In this document: one piece after another, positions 34,212-45,534 of the stretch | Numbering within the stretch: position 1 is the stretch's first letter | Layout: the number at the start of each line of letters is the position of its first letter | Origin: Fusobacteriaceae bacterium | GTDB taxonomy: Bacteria; Fusobacteriota; Fusobacteriia; Fusobacteriales; Fusobacteriaceae | Direction: 5' to 3' | Assembly: GCA_031272775.1 (NCBI GenBank) | Contig: JAISTB010000024.1 | Coordinates: forward strand, 1 to 59,675 | DNA: 59,675 bases | Position numbers and translations under genes: made by a program | The notes under the pieces: model-generated | Seen by the model: the letters and a program-made list of their open reading frames with translations, nothing else | Told to the model about the DNA's origin: nothing | The model's database searches: none

Positions 34212-35234
34212 CTACAGATCCAGTTTCAGGTCCCCCTGCTTGATCCAGCCCTTTTTCCGCATGATTTCCGCGAAGAAGAGCGTAATCAGGGCCGGCAGGA
34301 GAAAATGCAGCGTCAGAACGCCCGTATAGAGCGAAATACCGCCGCGGCCCAGTTCCGTCATCCGCGTGATCGTGCAAAACTGTCCCACGAGGCCCGAAGT
34401 GCCCATGCCGGCCCCGATCGGGACGTTTTCATAGCGGTAGAGCAGGGTGGCCACGGGGCCCAGCACGGCCGAGGCCAGCGTCGGCGGTATCCAGATTTTC
34501 CAATTTTTGGCGATGTTTCCGATTTGCAGCATACTGGTGCCCAGGCCTTGAGCCACGAGACCGCCCCAGCGGTTTTCCCGGAAGGACATGACCGCGAAGC
34601 CGATCATCTGGGCGCTGCATCCGACGGTGGCCGCTCCGGCGGCGATGCCCGAAAGGCCGATCGTCATACAAAGGGCCGCCGAACTGATCGGCAGCGTGAG
34701 GACGATCCCCACCGTGGCCGAAACGACGATCCCCATCAGGAAGGGATGAAGCTCCGTGGCGTACATGACGAAGGCGCCCAGGCCCGTCATGAGCTTCGAC
34801 AGGGCCGGTCCCGCCAGCGTCGCCACGAAGACCCCCGTAAGGATAGTCGCGGCGGGCGTGACGATGATATCGATCTTCGTCTCTTTGGAGACGAGTTTTC
34901 CGAATTCCGCGCCCACCACCGCGCCGATATAGGCGCCGATGGGGCCGCCCAGCTTCATACCGAGGCCACCGGTGATCGTCGAGGCGAAAAGCGCCATATG
35001 GGGGGCTTTTAATCCATAGGCGACGGCGACGCCGATGGCGGGACCCGTCATGGAGGCGGCCCATTCCCAGACGACGCCGGTCAGAAATTTGATCCCCAGC
35101 CTGCCGCCGATGGTATTGAGGATAGTGCCGATCAAAAGCGTCGAGAACAGGCCCAGGGCCATAAAACTTGACGCGTCCACAAGATAGGTTTTCAAAGACA
35201 GACTGATGTTTTTGCGTTTCAAAAATTCGCGCAT
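34212..35234 (-). CDS. PfoR-family membrane protein (PTS EIIC-like)
   Basis: A 340-residue protein of about nine hydrophobic helices, similar to PfoR and the PTS_EIIC_2 family (ITGGLGMKLGGPIGAYIGAVVG and PIGAGMGTSGLVGQ). No EIIA or EIIB partner is fused or adjacent. Members are regulators or transporters of unclear substrate. It opens the folate operon, a curious position. Confidence 0.78.
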   Translation of the reverse strand: MREFLKRKNISLSLKTYLVDASSFMALGLFSTLLIGTILNTIGGRLGIKFLTGVVWEWAASMTGPAIGVAVAYGLKAPHMALFASTITGGLGMKLGGPIGAYIGAVVGAEFGKLVSKETKIDIIVTPAATILTGVFVATLAGPALSKLMTGLGAFVMYATELHPFLMGIVVSATVGIVLTLPISSAALCMTIGLSGIAAGAATVGCSAQMIGFAVMSFRENRWGGLVAQGLGTSMLQIGNIAKNWKIWIPPTLASAVLGPVATLLYRYENVPIGAGMGTSGLVGQFCTITRMTELGRGGISLYTGVLTLHFLLPALITLFFAEIMRKKGWIKQGDLKLDL

Positions 35235-35318
35235 GCGTACCTCCCGAAAAATAAAAGTGAGCGCGGTCGAAACCGCAGTCGGGGAACTTTTCCCCCAGAT
35301 GAACTATGCTTTACCCAG

Positions 35319-35348
35319 ATTTTATTTTTCAAGATACCCGCTTTTCAA
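35319..35348 (-). promoter_or_regulatory. Promoter of the pfoR-folate operon
   Basis: Minus-strand TTGAAA (35343-35348) and TAAAAT (35319-35324), spacing 18 bp. The leader that follows contains two small hairpins (GGGGAA/TTCCCC near 35280-35296 and GCGGT-TTCG-ACCGC near 35262-35275). Confidence 0.55.
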
Positions 35349-35368
35349 GTGTACAATTTTTATGTTTG

Positions 35369-37441
35369 TTATTTTTCTTCGATTAAATTGAGATCCGCTA
35401 CCTTGCTAAAAATATCGGCAAGGGTTTTGACCTGGGACAGCCGGTTGTTGCGGATCGTCTCGTCTTCGGCGTTGACCATGACCTGCTCAAAGTAGGCGTT
35501 GACGACGTCCTTTCCGGTCAAAAGGCTCGCGAAGTAGGCGGCGTAATCGCCTTTGGCCAGGTTTTGCGCCGTTTGCTCCCGCAGATTCTCCGTGAATGCG
35601 TACAGATCCATCTCGATATCCTTTTCAAACCAGGCCGGATTGACCTTGGCGGGATTCCCGAAATCCCTGGAAATATTCCCGACCCGTTTGAGAATCGGCA
35701 GAAAAGCGCCGAAATCGGGGCTTTTCACAAAGGAATCCAGCGTTTCGACCTTTTCCAGCTCCCGCACGAGATCGTCGCAGGTAACGGTCAAAACAGCCGA
35801 AATGACGTCCTTGCCATAGCGCAATTCCGAGAAGATGTTGACGGCCCGCTGGGCGAAAAACTCGAGGACTTCCGCCAGCACTTCGTCGCTCTCCCGTTTG
35901 AGGACGCCCGTTTCCGCCAGGACCTTGAGCGCAAAAGCGCAGAGTTCCCGCAGAGACAAGCGCATTTTGGCGTTCAGGATGATGTTGACGATGCCCAAAG
36001 CCGCCCGGCGCAGCGCGAAGGGATCCTTGGATCCGCTGGGAATGACCCCGACGCCGAAGCAGCCCGCGAGGGTGTCCAGCCTGTCCACCAGACCCGTGAC
36101 GGCGCCCTCGACTCCCTCGGGCAGTCTGTCGCCCGTAAAGCGCGGATAATAATGCTCTTCGATTCCGGTCGCGACCTTGTCGCCCTCGCCGGATTTCCGG
36201 GCGTAATCGGCCCCCATAAAGCCCTGCAACTTCGTGAATTCCTTCTCGCCGATCATATCGGACACGAGATCCGCCTTGGCGAGGTAAATGGTCCGCAGAA
36301 TGTCTTTGGACGAAACCTCAAGGCCCAATTTTTCGATTACATAGCGTCCGGTCTTTTCCATCCGGACAATCTTGTCCCAGATCGTGCCGAGGTCCTTCTG
36401 AAAGACCACGGTTTTCAATTTTTCGACATTGTCGGAAAGGGGGCGCTTCAGGTCTTCCGTATAGAAAAACCGCGCGTCGGCCAGCCGCGCCGACAGCACT
36501 TTTTCGTTGCCCTTGCGGACTTCCGCCGAGTCTCCGACGCCGTTGCGGATCACGATAAATTTCGGCAGCAGCTTGCCCTTCTCGTCTAAAATCGGGAAAT
36601 AGCGCTGGTGGACCTCCATGGAAATGATCAAAACCTCCTGGGGCACTTCCAAAAAGTCCGAATTGAAGCTTCCTACGATGGCGTAAGGCGCCTCCACGAG
36701 GTTGGTGACTTCTTCCAGAAGATCATCCTCGATAACGACCTGTTCCTTCTTGACGCAGGCCCCCTTGACCATCTCCCGGATCATGCGCTTGCGTTCGTCG
36801 ATATCGATGATCACGTGGTTTTCCCGGATCTTTTTGAAGTAGTCGTCAATGTCGGCGGCCTCAAAGGCCCGGCCGAAAAAGCGGTGACCTCGCGATTTAT
36901 TGTCGCTTTCAATGCCCTCGATGGAAAATTTGACCACCTCGTTGTCCAGTAAGGCCAAAAACCACTGGATGGGCCGGGCGAAGCGGATTTTCTTGTCGGC
37001 CCAGCGCATGGACTTCGGAAAAGTCAGGCTCAGCACAAGATTTTTCAAAATCTCCGGCAGGAGTTCCCGGACCGGCTTTCCCTTGACGAACTTCCGCGCG
37101 CCTATGTATTCGCCCTTGGGCGTCGTGATGATCTCGATCTCCGAGACTTTCAACCCCTGGGATTTGACGAAGCCCAGGCCCGCCTTGGAAATGGCGCCGT
37201 TGGAATCGTAGGCGATATGCCTGGCCGGGCCCAGATTGACCGTATCGAGATCGCTCTGCAGCTCCGCGAGACCCGTCACTTCCAGCACGAGCCGTCTCGG
37301 CGTCCCGTAAGTCCTGGCCTCCTCAAAGGCGATCCGCTCCGCCTTCAGCGTATCGCTCAATTTCGTTTTCATTTCTTTCAACGCGTCCCGCAAAAAGCGC
37401 GCGGGGATTTCTTCCATGCCGAGTTCAAACAACAGCCTCAT
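35369..37441 (-). CDS. glyS: Glycyl-tRNA synthetase beta subunit
   Basis: The tRNA-binding subunit of the alpha2beta2 glycyl-tRNA synthetase. The 690-residue length is normal. It has the expected start [14 protein letters not shown], the HD-like domain ([16 protein letters not shown]), and the C-terminal anticodon-binding DALR-like region ending [14 protein letters not shown]. Coupled to glyQ by ATGA. Last gene of the leftward operon. Confidence 0.96.
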   Translation of the reverse strand: MRLLFELGMEEIPARFLRDALKEMKTKLSDTLKAERIAFEEARTYGTPRRLVLEVTGLAELQSDLDTVNLGPARHIAYDSNGAISKAGLGFVKSQGLKVSEIEIITTPKGEYIGARKFVKGKPVRELLPEILKNLVLSLTFPKSMRWADKKIRFARPIQWFLALLDNEVVKFSIEGIESDNKSRGHRFFGRAFEAADIDDYFKKIRENHVIIDIDERKRMIREMVKGACVKKEQVVIEDDLLEEVTNLVEAPYAIVGSFNSDFLEVPQEVLIISMEVHQRYFPILDEKGKLLPKFIVIRNGVGDSAEVRKGNEKVLSARLADARFFYTEDLKRPLSDNVEKLKTVVFQKDLGTIWDKIVRMEKTGRYVIEKLGLEVSSKDILRTIYLAKADLVSDMIGEKEFTKLQGFMGADYARKSGEGDKVATGIEEHYYPRFTGDRLPEGVEGAVTGLVDRLDTLAGCFGVGVIPSGSKDPFALRRAALGIVNIILNAKMRLSLRELCAFALKVLAETGVLKRESDEVLAEVLEFFAQRAVNIFSELRYGKDVISAVLTVTCDDLVRELEKVETLDSFVKSPDFGAFLPILKRVGNISRDFGNPAKVNPAWFEKDIEMDLYAFTENLREQTAQNLAKGDYAAYFASLLTGKDVVNAYFEQVMVNAEDETIRNNRLSQVKTLADIFSKVADLNLIEEK

Positions 37442-38343
37442 TTGGACGCCTCCTTACCGGATACCGCCGCTTCCGTTTTTTTCAGCAGCGGATAGCCCAG
37501 ATCTTTCCGGTTTTTCACATAGACCTCGGCGCAACCCCGGGCCAGATTTCTGACCCGCAGAATGTAGGCCATGCGTTCAGTCGTGGAAATGACGCCCCGG
37601 GAATCGAGGATATTGAAGACGTGGGAGCACTTGAGCACATAGTCGTAAGCCGGCAGCACCAAGCCCGCGTCGAGGGCCCTTTTGGCCTCCCCCTCGAACT
37701 GGTCGAACCACTGGAAATGCAGGTCCGTATCGGCCACCTCGAAGGCGTACTTCGAGTTTTCATATTCGTACTGGAAGCGCATGTCGCCGTACTTGATGCC
37801 GGGCGCCCATTCGAGGTCGAAGATGCTCTCTTTGTTCTGGATGTACAGCGCGATCCGCTCGAGACCGTAGGTGATCTCCACGGGAATGGGGTCGAGCTCA
37901 AGGCCGCCCACTTGCTGGAAATACGTGAACTGCGTGACTTCCATGCCGTCGAGCCACACTTCCCAGCCGAGGCCCCAGGCTCCCAGGGTCGGAGATTCCC
38001 AGTCGTCTTCCACAAAACGGATATCGTGCTTTTCGGGCTCGATCCCCAGATTGCGCAGACTGTCGATGTAGAGATCCTGAATGTCCAGAGGCGAGGGCTT
38101 CATGATCACCTGAAACTGGTGATGCTGATAGACCCGGTTGGGATTTTCCCCGTAACGCCCGTCCTTGGGCCGCCGTGAAGGCTCCACATAGGCGACGTTC
38201 CAGGGTTCAGGCCCCAGAGACATCAGGAAGGTGTTGGGATTGAAGGTCCCCGCGCCGGTCTCGATGTCGTAGGGATAGCCCGATACGCACCCTTTGGAAC
38301 TCCAGTAGGTTGAAAGCGCAAAAATCAAATCTTGAAACGTCAT
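37438..38343 (-). CDS. glyQ: Glycyl-tRNA synthetase alpha subunit
   Basis: The catalytic subunit of the tetrameric glycyl-tRNA synthetase. The 301-residue product shows the near-invariant [55 protein letters not shown] and [14 protein letters not shown] precedes the ATG. No T-box leader is present in the 29-bp gap to lspA, so expression depends on the upstream operon. Confidence 0.97.
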   Translation of the reverse strand: MTFQDLIFALSTYWSSKGCVSGYPYDIETGAGTFNPNTFLMSLGPEPWNVAYVEPSRRPKDGRYGENPNRVYQHHQFQVIMKPSPLDIQDLYIDSLRNLGIEPEKHDIRFVEDDWESPTLGAWGLGWEVWLDGMEVTQFTYFQQVGGLELDPIPVEITYGLERIALYIQNKESIFDLEWAPGIKYGDMRFQYEYENSKYAFEVADTDLHFQWFDQFEGEAKRALDAGLVLPAYDYVLKCSHVFNILDSRGVISTTERMAYILRVRNLARGCAEVYVKNRKDLGYPLLKKTEAAVSGKEASK

Positions 38344-38372
38344 TTTCCCTCCAAAAATAGATAATCCCTTTT

Positions 38373-38840
38373 TTATGATGACTTTTTTCGTTTTTTCCGA
38401 CAGGCGTCCAGCAAAAAATCAATGATGATGAAGGCGACGCCGAGGTTGATCCAGATGTCCGCCACATTGAAGACATAGACCCAGATCCCGCGGAAATCAA
38501 TCATGTCGACGACGTAGCCCCGGATGAGCCTGTCCGTCAGGTTCCCGAGGGCCCCCGCCGTGATCAGAATGAAGCCGCCCCGTTCCCAAAAGCTCTGGGC
38601 TTTGCGGTTCTTGATCAAGTGCAGGACCATGAGCGCAATGGCCGCGGCCGTAATCACCGTGACCAGGACAGCCTTTCCCTGCATGAGTCCAAAGGCCACG
38701 CCCCGGTTTCGGACGCTGGTGATGTGGAAAAACCCTGCGATCAGCGGGATGGTCCGTCCCTCGGGCATCAGTTTGTCCACAAAAAACTTTACGCCCTGGT
38801 CGGCGGCCGCCAGAAGCAGAATCAGAATAAACGCTGTCAT
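38373..38840 (-). CDS. lspA: Lipoprotein signal peptidase
   Basis: Cleaves prolipoprotein signal peptides in the inner membrane. The 155-residue, four-helix protein has the catalytic aspartates in VVDMIDF and FNVADIWI and the conserved [13 protein letters not shown]. It lies between ileS and glyQ; the ileS-lspA order is common in many bacteria. Confidence 0.95.
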   Translation of the reverse strand: MTAFILILLLAAADQGVKFFVDKLMPEGRTIPLIAGFFHITSVRNRGVAFGLMQGKAVLVTVITAAAIALMVLHLIKNRKAQSFWERGGFILITAGALGNLTDRLIRGYVVDMIDFRGIWVYVFNVADIWINLGVAFIIIDFLLDACRKKRKKSS

Positions 38841-38855
38841 GGCGCGTCCTTTTTC

Positions 38856-41669
38856 CTACCGTTTGCCCTGCAAAACGGCCGCGCAGCGCGGGCAGAGCGC
38901 CGGCCAGGCGGGATCTTGCCCGATTTCGTCGGAATATTTCCAGCAGCGGGGGCATTTGCCGCCCGTGGCGTGAATGACCTTCGTGTAAATCTCCTTGGCG
39001 TCCTCACCTTGTACGAAATCGCCGTCTTTGGCCGCGGAAAGCTCCAGCTGGGAAACGATCAGGACCGTCGTCAGCAGATCCCGGTTTTCCGCGAGGAAGG
39101 CCGCCAGGTCTTTATCTTCCGTGTACAGGAAAACCTTGGCGTCAAGGGAGTTGCCGATGATGCGGTTCTCGCCCTGTCGCGCCTTTTCGAGGCATTTGTT
39201 GACTTCTTTCCGGATCCGGATGATCTTGTCCCATTTGGCTTCGAGGGCTTTGTCGAAATTGCCCGCCTCGGCCTTGTACCAGTCGGTCAGATGCACCGAT
39301 TCCTTTTCTTTGGCCGATTCGGGCAGCATGCCCCAGATCTCCTCGGCCGTAAAAGCCAAAACCGGCGCGATCATCTTCGTCAGCGCGACAAGGATCTTCG
39401 TCATGGCCGTCTGGGCCGAACGCCGCAGTTTGCTGTCCTTGCCCTCCGTATAAAGCCTGTCCTTGATGATGTCGAGGTAGAAGGCCGACATATCCACGCC
39501 CGCGAAGTAGTGAATGGCCTGGAAGAGATTGTAAAATTCGTATTTGTCGTAGTTTTCGGTCACATAGGCCTTGAGGGCCTCGAGCTTGTGCAGCGCCCAG
39601 CGGTCGATTTCTTCCAATTCCCCGTAGGGCACGGCGTTGGCGACCGCGTCAAAATCGCCGATGTTGCCCAGGATATAGCGGGCCGTATTGCGGATCCGGC
39701 GATAGGATTCCACGACGTTTTTCAAGATGTTGTCGGACACCCGGATATCTTCCCGGTAGTCGGCGGAAGCGGTCCAAAGGCGCAAAATATCGGCTCCGTA
39801 TACTTTGATGACCTCATAGGGATCCACGGCGTTGCCCAGGGACTTGGAAAACTTGATGCCCTTTTCGTCGACGACGAAGCCGTGAGTCAGGATGCTCCGG
39901 AAGGGCGAAGCGCCCCGGGAGGCCACGGAGTTGATGAAGGACGTCTGGAACCAGCCCCTATGCTGGTCGGAACCCTCAAGATACATATCGGCGGGCCAGC
40001 GCTGGTCCGTCCAGCGGGAATTTTCCAGAACCGCCGCGTGGGACGAGCCCGAATCGAACCAGACGTCAAGGATATTGGCGTCTTTCCGCAATTTCTTTCC
40101 TTTGAGGCCGTACTTGACGAGGTTTTCCTCGCCGATCAGCTCTTCGGCCGTATGAGTCCACCAGGCGTTTGTCCCTTCCACGCGGACAATGTCCGCCACG
40201 TGCGTCAGGATATCCCGGTTGTAGATCTCGGCGCCGGTCTCGTCGTCATAGAAGACGGGAATCGGCACGCCCCAGATCCGCTGCCGGGAAATACACCAGT
40301 CGGGTCTCGTTTCGAGCATGGATCCGATGCGGTTCCTGCCCCAGGCCGGAATAAACGTCACGCTGTCCAGCGTGTCGAGGAGCTTTTCCCGCAGCCCCGA
40401 GCCCTCCACCTGGATAAACCATTGTTCCGTGGCCCGGAAGACCACGGGTTTCTTGGAGCGCCAGTCGTGGGGGTAGGAGTGGGTGATTTCCTTGACTTTG
40501 AGGATATGGCCCGTTTCCGTCAGGTATTTGATGATCTCGCGGTTGGCGTCGTCGTAATAGAGCCCCGCGAATCTGCCCGCTTCTTCGGTCAGACAGCCGT
40601 AGTTGTCCATGGGGGAAATGACCGGGAGACCGTAGCGCAGACAGGCCACATAGTCTTCCTGCCCGTGTCCCGGCGCGGCGTGCACGGCGCCGGTGCCGTC
40701 CTCGGCCGTAACGAAGGTCCCCAGAATCATGAGCCCGGTCCGGTCGAGATACGTATGCTTGAACGTCGTATTTTCGAGGAGGGTCCCCGGAAATTCCTTG
40801 ATCAGCTCGTAATCTTTGACGTCGATTTCCGCGAAAGCCCGCTGAGCCAGATCCTTGGCGAGAATCAGATTTCCCTTCGGCGTCTTGTACAGGCCGTAAA
40901 TGAAATCCGGATGCAGAGCGATGGCCTCATTGGCGGGAAGGGTCCAGGGCGTCGTCGTCCAGATCAATACCCAGGCCTGTCCGTCAAAGCCCAGTTTGTC
41001 GGTCAGATCCTTGTTGGCCTCCATGCGCACGTAAATCGAGGGCGAAGTCACGTCGTAATATTCGATTTCCGCCTCGGCCAGGGCCGTTTCGGTGGCCGTA
41101 GACCAGTAGACGGGTTTCAGCCCCCGGAAAATATAGCCTTTCTCATAAATATCGCCGAAGACTTCCAGTTCCTTGGCCTCAAAGCGCGGATCCAGCGTCA
41201 GGTAGGGATCGGCCCAGTTGCCGAAAACGCCGAGGCGGATAAAACCCTCCTTCTGGATATCGATAAATTTGTACGCGTAATCCCGGCAGGCGGAGCGGAT
41301 CTCGGCCTTCGTCATTTCCTTGGCCTTGTCGCCCAGCATTTCCAGAACTCTGAACTCGATGGGCATGCCGTGGGTATCCCAGCCCGGGATATAGGGCGTG
41401 TGAAAGCCGCTGAAGCGCTTGTAGCGGACGATGATGTCCTTCAGGACCTTGTTCAGGGCCGTGCCCAGATGCAGATACCCGTTGGCGTAGGGCGGCCCGT
41501 CGTGAAGGATGAATTTCTCCTTTCCTTCGTTTTGCGCGACCCCCCGCTCGTAAATCTTGTTTTCGTCCCAGTATTCCAGTATTTTGACTTCCTTGACCGG
41601 AAGGTTGGCCTTCATCTGAAAGGGTGTTTTCGGTAGATTTAACGTACTGCCGTATTCTTTTTCTTCCAT
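38856..41669 (-). CDS. ileS: Isoleucyl-tRNA synthetase
   Basis: Charges tRNA-Ile. The 937-residue bacterial-type enzyme has the class I signature [15 protein letters not shown] (HIGH box as HLGT), the editing domain ([17 protein letters not shown]), and the KMSKS box as KFSKS. The C-terminal zinc finger is CPRCWKYS...CPRCAA. The Shine-Dalgarno lies within the end of the upstream kinase gene, only 2 bp away, so the two are co-transcribed. Confidence 0.98.
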   Translation of the reverse strand: MEEKEYGSTLNLPKTPFQMKANLPVKEVKILEYWDENKIYERGVAQNEGKEKFILHDGPPYANGYLHLGTALNKVLKDIIVRYKRFSGFHTPYIPGWDTHGMPIEFRVLEMLGDKAKEMTKAEIRSACRDYAYKFIDIQKEGFIRLGVFGNWADPYLTLDPRFEAKELEVFGDIYEKGYIFRGLKPVYWSTATETALAEAEIEYYDVTSPSIYVRMEANKDLTDKLGFDGQAWVLIWTTTPWTLPANEAIALHPDFIYGLYKTPKGNLILAKDLAQRAFAEIDVKDYELIKEFPGTLLENTTFKHTYLDRTGLMILGTFVTAEDGTGAVHAAPGHGQEDYVACLRYGLPVISPMDNYGCLTEEAGRFAGLYYDDANREIIKYLTETGHILKVKEITHSYPHDWRSKKPVVFRATEQWFIQVEGSGLREKLLDTLDSVTFIPAWGRNRIGSMLETRPDWCISRQRIWGVPIPVFYDDETGAEIYNRDILTHVADIVRVEGTNAWWTHTAEELIGEENLVKYGLKGKKLRKDANILDVWFDSGSSHAAVLENSRWTDQRWPADMYLEGSDQHRGWFQTSFINSVASRGASPFRSILTHGFVVDEKGIKFSKSLGNAVDPYEVIKVYGADILRLWTASADYREDIRVSDNILKNVVESYRRIRNTARYILGNIGDFDAVANAVPYGELEEIDRWALHKLEALKAYVTENYDKYEFYNLFQAIHYFAGVDMSAFYLDIIKDRLYTEGKDSKLRRSAQTAMTKILVALTKMIAPVLAFTAEEIWGMLPESAKEKESVHLTDWYKAEAGNFDKALEAKWDKIIRIRKEVNKCLEKARQGENRIIGNSLDAKVFLYTEDKDLAAFLAENRDLLTTVLIVSQLELSAAKDGDFVQGEDAKEIYTKVIHATGGKCPRCWKYSDEIGQDPAWPALCPRCAAVLQGKR

Positions 41670-41671
41670 GG

Positions 41672-43384
41672 CTATAGTATTTCCTCCTTATATGAATTCA
41701 ACGTAATTTTGACCTCTGTGCCCTCGTTTTTTTTGGAGTAGATCTTGATGACGCCCGAATGGTTCCGGATAATCCGGGATACGATGGACAATCCCAGTCC
41801 CGGCGAGTTCGTATAGCTCACGAAGGGATCGAAGGCGTGCGCCAGCTGTTCTTCGTTCATGCCGACGCCGTTGTCTTTGATGCAAATGCGGACTTTTTCC
41901 GTATGCTTGTCGCGGTTGACGACGATGTTGATCTTCTTGTCGGGCCCGTCCTTGTAATTGAGGGCGTCCTGGGCATTCCGGATCAGTTCCGTAAATACTT
42001 TTTCGATTTTTTTCGGATTCCCGAGAATGCTTTCGCTGTGGCTGGAAAATACCGAAAGCGTGATGCCGTCACGGACGAGAGACTCGTTCAGGCCCCTGAC
42101 GGCGTTTCGTATGGGGATTTCGAGCAAGAAAGGCTCAAATTCGCTTTTCTCTTCACCGTAATCGCTGTAGTCGCGCAAGGTATCGATTTCTTTCGTAATC
42201 TTGTAAAGCTCTTCTTTGAGCTCCACGAGGACTTCCTTGAGCTGGCTGTCCTCGATGTTGTACTGATCCATTTTCTCCACGATGGAAAAAAGCTTTTCCG
42301 TCGCGATTTTGCGGCGGTTCAAAAATTTTTCCGACAGCTTCCCCACCGTCATGACCCGCTCTTTGTCGAGCTTCTCCTCCTCGAGGTTCTTGTTGGAGAG
42401 CTTCATGGAAATATTGATCATCAAAAGCGTCATCAGCTCGATGTCTTCCTTGGTGATCTTCTTGTCGCGGCCGAAATGGTCCACAAGGACACAGCCGTAA
42501 TTGCGGCTCTTGTCGATGATCGGGAATATGAGAAAATTGCTGATGCCGAGGCTCCGGAAGAGGTCGCTGCCGAAGTTGAACTTGTAGCCCTTTTCGTTGT
42601 GGGAAATGACCCTGCGCTCGACGATGGCTTTTTTCAGAAGGCTGTCTTCCTTGAAGGGCGCCTTGATCAGACGCACGAGTTTTTCGATTTCGTTGATCTG
42701 GAACTGAAAGCCCGCCATTTTGGCGTCGATGGCCTCACATTCCTTTTTCAGCGTGCTGTTGACCTTGGAGAGCTCGCCCACGAGGGCGTCCATTTCCCGG
42801 CTGTAGCGAAAATAGGCGGCCCGGCTGTAGCCGAGACCGATGTCGGATGTGATGGCCGCCAGGATGTCCCGCATGGTGACGAGGATGTCGTCTTCGGTAT
42901 TGACGGCCATAATGATCTTTTCCACGGTGTCGAGGTTGTGGAGGTTGTCCTGCAGCTTGGCGTTTTTTTCCCTGAGGTCCGCCTCTTTGTTTTTGATGAC
43001 CCGGACCATTTTCTCGAAGGTTTCCGAGAGGGAATTGATCTCGTCGGCGCCGCTGAAGCGGCTGAGATCGACGTTGTAGTTGCCGGCCGAGATGTTGTCG
43101 GCGGCCTTGGCGATCTTGGAGAGGGGCTTCAGCAAGCGGTAAAAGATCCGCCTGCAGAAAAGGACGCTGATCCAGGTCAGGAGCGCCATCAAGGCGGCGA
43201 TGCCCGCCAGGATCGCGATCTGTTGCGGCATGTTCCCCGCTCTGCCGCGAAAAATATGGGGTCCGCCTCCGATCTTCGCCGAGAGAAAAATCAAAAACAC
43301 CGTGATGACCAGAGAGCTCATGGTCACCGCGAAAATATTGTATTGAATGATTTTTCTGATCAGCGAGTCTTTTTTGATTTTCAT
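41672..43384 (-). CDS. Histidine-kinase-like protein without phosphoacceptor histidine
   Basis: A 570-residue membrane protein with two transmembrane helices (about 14-35 and 56-78), then a HAMP domain (80-132), coiled coil, a GAF-like sensor region (150-325) and a GHKL ATPase domain (430-565). The ATPase boxes are intact: N box [11 protein letters not shown] (465-475), DNGVGM (504-509) and SPGLGLSIV (527-535). Where the H box should stand (about 344-366) the sequence is [16 protein letters not shown], with no histidine. No response regulator is adjacent. It precedes ileS in one transcript. It may be a sensor ATPase or phosphatase rather than a kinase. Confidence 0.8.
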   Translation of the reverse strand: MKIKKDSLIRKIIQYNIFAVTMSSLVITVFLIFLSAKIGGGPHIFRGRAGNMPQQIAILAGIAALMALLTWISVLFCRRIFYRLLKPLSKIAKAADNISAGNYNVDLSRFSGADEINSLSETFEKMVRVIKNKEADLREKNAKLQDNLHNLDTVEKIIMAVNTEDDILVTMRDILAAITSDIGLGYSRAAYFRYSREMDALVGELSKVNSTLKKECEAIDAKMAGFQFQINEIEKLVRLIKAPFKEDSLLKKAIVERRVISHNEKGYKFNFGSDLFRSLGISNFLIFPIIDKSRNYGCVLVDHFGRDKKITKEDIELMTLLMINISMKLSNKNLEEEKLDKERVMTVGKLSEKFLNRRKIATEKLFSIVEKMDQYNIEDSQLKEVLVELKEELYKITKEIDTLRDYSDYGEEKSEFEPFLLEIPIRNAVRGLNESLVRDGITLSVFSSHSESILGNPKKIEKVFTELIRNAQDALNYKDGPDKKINIVVNRDKHTEKVRICIKDNGVGMNEEQLAHAFDPFVSYTNSPGLGLSIVSRIIRNHSGVIKIYSKKNEGTEVKITLNSYKEEIL

Positions 43385-43480
43385 GAATAACCCCGATGTC
43401 GCCAGCCGATGTTTTCGCTATTTGTCACGTTTGAATGTCCCGCCTTCGTCAACCTGCCCCCGCAAGCGTAAGGTCCGCCC

Positions 43481-43744
43481 TTACTTTTTCTTGGATTCTT
43501 CAAATTTCGCCCATATGCCCGCTTTGGTCAGAAGGGATTTGACGGTCCGCGTCGGCTGCGCGCCGTTTCCCAGAAATTTGAGAATTTCTTCTTCTTTCAG
43601 CGTAACTTTGCTGTCTTCGAGGGGATAATAATTGCCGAGATAGGCCAGGGCCTTCCCGTCCCGTTTGGACAATCCCTCGGTGGCTATCAGCCGGTAGCTC
43701 GGTACTTTCTTTGCGCCCAATCTTGTCAGTCTCAGTTTTAACAT
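43481..43744 (-). CDS. rpsP: 30S ribosomal protein S16
   Basis: An 87-residue S16, matching the family start LKLRLTRLGAKKVPSYRLI and the NYYPLEDSKVTLKEE segment. It stands after ffh as in Firmicutes and Fusobacteria. rimM and trmD, often next, are not here; the kinase-like gene follows after 96 bp that include a GTAAGG/CCTTAC hairpin without a U-run. Confidence 0.95.
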   Translation of the reverse strand: MLKLRLTRLGAKKVPSYRLIATEGLSKRDGKALAYLGNYYPLEDSKVTLKEEEILKFLGNGAQPTRTVKSLLTKAGIWAKFEESKKK

Positions 43745-43822
43745 GTTTACGTTCTCCTTTGTATGATAGATTTATATGATTTTTTTTGCTTGCTTGATTT
43801 ATGGATCCGCTCCGGGGCCCGT

Positions 43823-45154
43823 TCAGCGTCCGAAGGGCCCGCCGCCCATGCCGGGGATGTTGGGGAAACGCCCGTTGTTGAAGAGCTTCATCATGCCCTT
43901 GAGGTTCTCGAACTGCTTCAGCAGCCGGTTCACGTCGGAAACTTCCGTGCCGCTCCCTTTGGCGATCCGGATTTTCCGGCCGGCTTTGAGGAGGTCGGGA
44001 TTTTTCCGCTCCGCCCGGGTCATGGACTGGATGATGCATTCGGTCTTTTTCATTTCGTTCTCGGCGGGGCTCAAATCGTCTATTTTCGGCATGCCCGGGA
44101 GCATTTTGAGGATGCCGCCCAGGGGACCGAGGCGTTTGATCATTTTGAGCATCCGCAGAAAGTCCTCAAAGTTGAATTTCTGGTTTTTGATTTTCTCCGC
44201 CAGGGACATGGCCTCGTCTTCGTCGATATTTTCCTGGGCCTTCTCCACAAGCGTCACGACGTCCCCCATGCCGAGGATACGGGAAGCCAGCCGGTCAGGG
44301 TGAAAGCGCTCGATGTCGCCGGGCTTTTCCCCTGTGGAGGCGAATTTGATGGGCTTTCCGACGACGGATTTGACCGAGAGGGCGGCTCCGCCCCGGGCGT
44401 CGCCGTCCAGTTTCGTCAGTACGACCCCGTCGATGTTGAGGGCCTCGTGAAAGGATTTGGCGAGATTGACGGCGTCCTGACCCGTCATGGCGTCCACCAC
44501 CAGGAGGATTTCCTGGGGCCGGAGGGCCTTTTTGACGTCTCTGAGCTCCGTCATCAGCGTCTCGTCGATATAGAGCCGTCCCGCCGTATCGAGGATAAGC
44601 CAGGCGCAGTCCTCTTCCCGGGCTTTTTCGAGGGCCCTTTCGCAAATGGCGACGACGTTTTTTTCGTTTTCATCGGCGTAGACCGGAATGTCCGTCTGTT
44701 GACCCAATACCCGCAACTGCTCAATGGCCGCCGGTCGGTAGACGTCGGCCGCCGCCAGCATCACGCGATCGCCCTGCTTTTTCAGGTACAGACCCAGTTT
44801 CGCGGCGAATGTGGTCTTTCCCGCCCCCTGCAGGCCCGCCAGCATGAGGATCGTGGGGTTTCTCACGCTTTTCGTGAGTTGCGCGTTCGTTCCGCCCAGG
44901 AGCTCCACAAGCTCGTCATGGACGATCTTCACAAACTGCTGACCGGGATTGACGCCGCGCAGGACCTCGGTTCCGACGGATTTTTCCAGGATGCGGTTCG
45001 TAAAGTCCTTGACGACCCGATAGTTGACGTCGGCTTCCAGCAAAGACATCCGGACTTCCCGCAGGGCCTCTTTGACATTTTCCTCGCTGAGCCTGCCGTG
45101 ACCCCGGATCTTTTTGAAAATCTCCTGAAAGCGCGCGCCCAGATTTTCCAGCAT
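43823..45154 (-). CDS. ffh: Signal recognition particle protein Ffh
   Basis: The GTPase that, with 4.5S RNA, targets membrane proteins to FtsY and Sec. The 443-residue protein has the N domain, the G domain (P-loop GLQGAGKTT, DTAGRL, TKLDGDARGG) and the methionine-rich M domain (MLKMIKRLGPLGGILKMLPG), ending in a glycine-rich tail. It starts 13 bp after ylxM. The SRP RNA gene is not in the window. Confidence 0.97.
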   Translation of the reverse strand: MLENLGARFQEIFKKIRGHGRLSEENVKEALREVRMSLLEADVNYRVVKDFTNRILEKSVGTEVLRGVNPGQQFVKIVHDELVELLGGTNAQLTKSVRNPTILMLAGLQGAGKTTFAAKLGLYLKKQGDRVMLAAADVYRPAAIEQLRVLGQQTDIPVYADENEKNVVAICERALEKAREEDCAWLILDTAGRLYIDETLMTELRDVKKALRPQEILLVVDAMTGQDAVNLAKSFHEALNIDGVVLTKLDGDARGGAALSVKSVVGKPIKFASTGEKPGDIERFHPDRLASRILGMGDVVTLVEKAQENIDEDEAMSLAEKIKNQKFNFEDFLRMLKMIKRLGPLGGILKMLPGMPKIDDLSPAENEMKKTECIIQSMTRAERKNPDLLKAGRKIRIAKGSGTEVSDVNRLLKQFENLKGMMKLFNNGRFPNIPGMGGGPFGR

Positions 45155-45167
45155 GATAATCCCTTCC

Positions 45168-45479
45168 TTAAAACAGCCGCTTCAAAATTTTGTCCAGTCG
45201 CTCGGCCGAATATTTTTTCCTGAGGGCCAGCAAATCCTCATAAATGGCCCTTTCTTTGCGGTAAAAGCCCAGTTTTTCCTCATAGCCGCGCAAAAGCGCC
45301 ACTCCGCGCTTGATGTTGTCCGAGACCGCCTGTCTCGTCACGCCGTGATTCTTGGCGATTTCCGACAGCGACAGATCCCGGGTGAAGTGGTCCAGAAGAT
45401 ATTCCTTCTGCTTGCCCCGCAGCAAGTTTTGATAGTATTCCAGCAAATTGGACAATTCCAAAAATTCTTCGAGCTCCAT
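45168..45479 (-). CDS. ylxM: YlxM-family helix-turn-helix protein
   Basis: A 103-residue protein with a sigma-4-like helix-turn-helix (LSLSEIAKNHGVTRQAVSDNIKR). It is the usual partner gene of ffh and modulates the SRP pathway in some streptococci. The ATG at 45479 lies only 10 nt after the -10 hexamer, so its mRNA has almost no 5' leader; longer starts would lie in the promoter. Confidence 0.92.
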   Translation of the reverse strand: MELEEFLELSNLLEYYQNLLRGKQKEYLLDHFTRDLSLSEIAKNHGVTRQAVSDNIKRGVALLRGYEEKLGFYRKERAIYEDLLALRKKYSAERLDKILKRLF

Positions 45480-45489
45480 GGTAATTAGT

Positions 45490-45518
45490 ATTGTATCGCA
45501 TATGGTCACGTTTGTCAA
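45490..45518 (-). promoter_or_regulatory. Promoter of the ylxM-ffh-rpsP operon, near-leaderless
   Basis: Minus-strand TTGACA (45513-45518) and TACAAT (45490-45495), spacing 17 bp. The first codon of ylxM follows the -10 by 10 nt. Confidence 0.85.
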
Positions 45519-45534
45519 GGTTTTTTTCTTGACA

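Noticed and set aside
38344-38372. T-box riboswitch before glyQ
   Set aside because: The gap is 29 bp and part of an operon; there is no room for a T-box and no T-box consensus.
38619-41636. 1005-residue plus-strand open frame opposite ileS
   Set aside because: It is the antisense shadow of a GC-rich gene; ileS is unmistakable on the other strand and this frame has no recognisable motif or ribosome-binding site.
41759-43390. 543-residue plus-strand frame opposite the kinase-like gene
   Set aside because: Antisense shadow of a gene with intact ATPase motifs.
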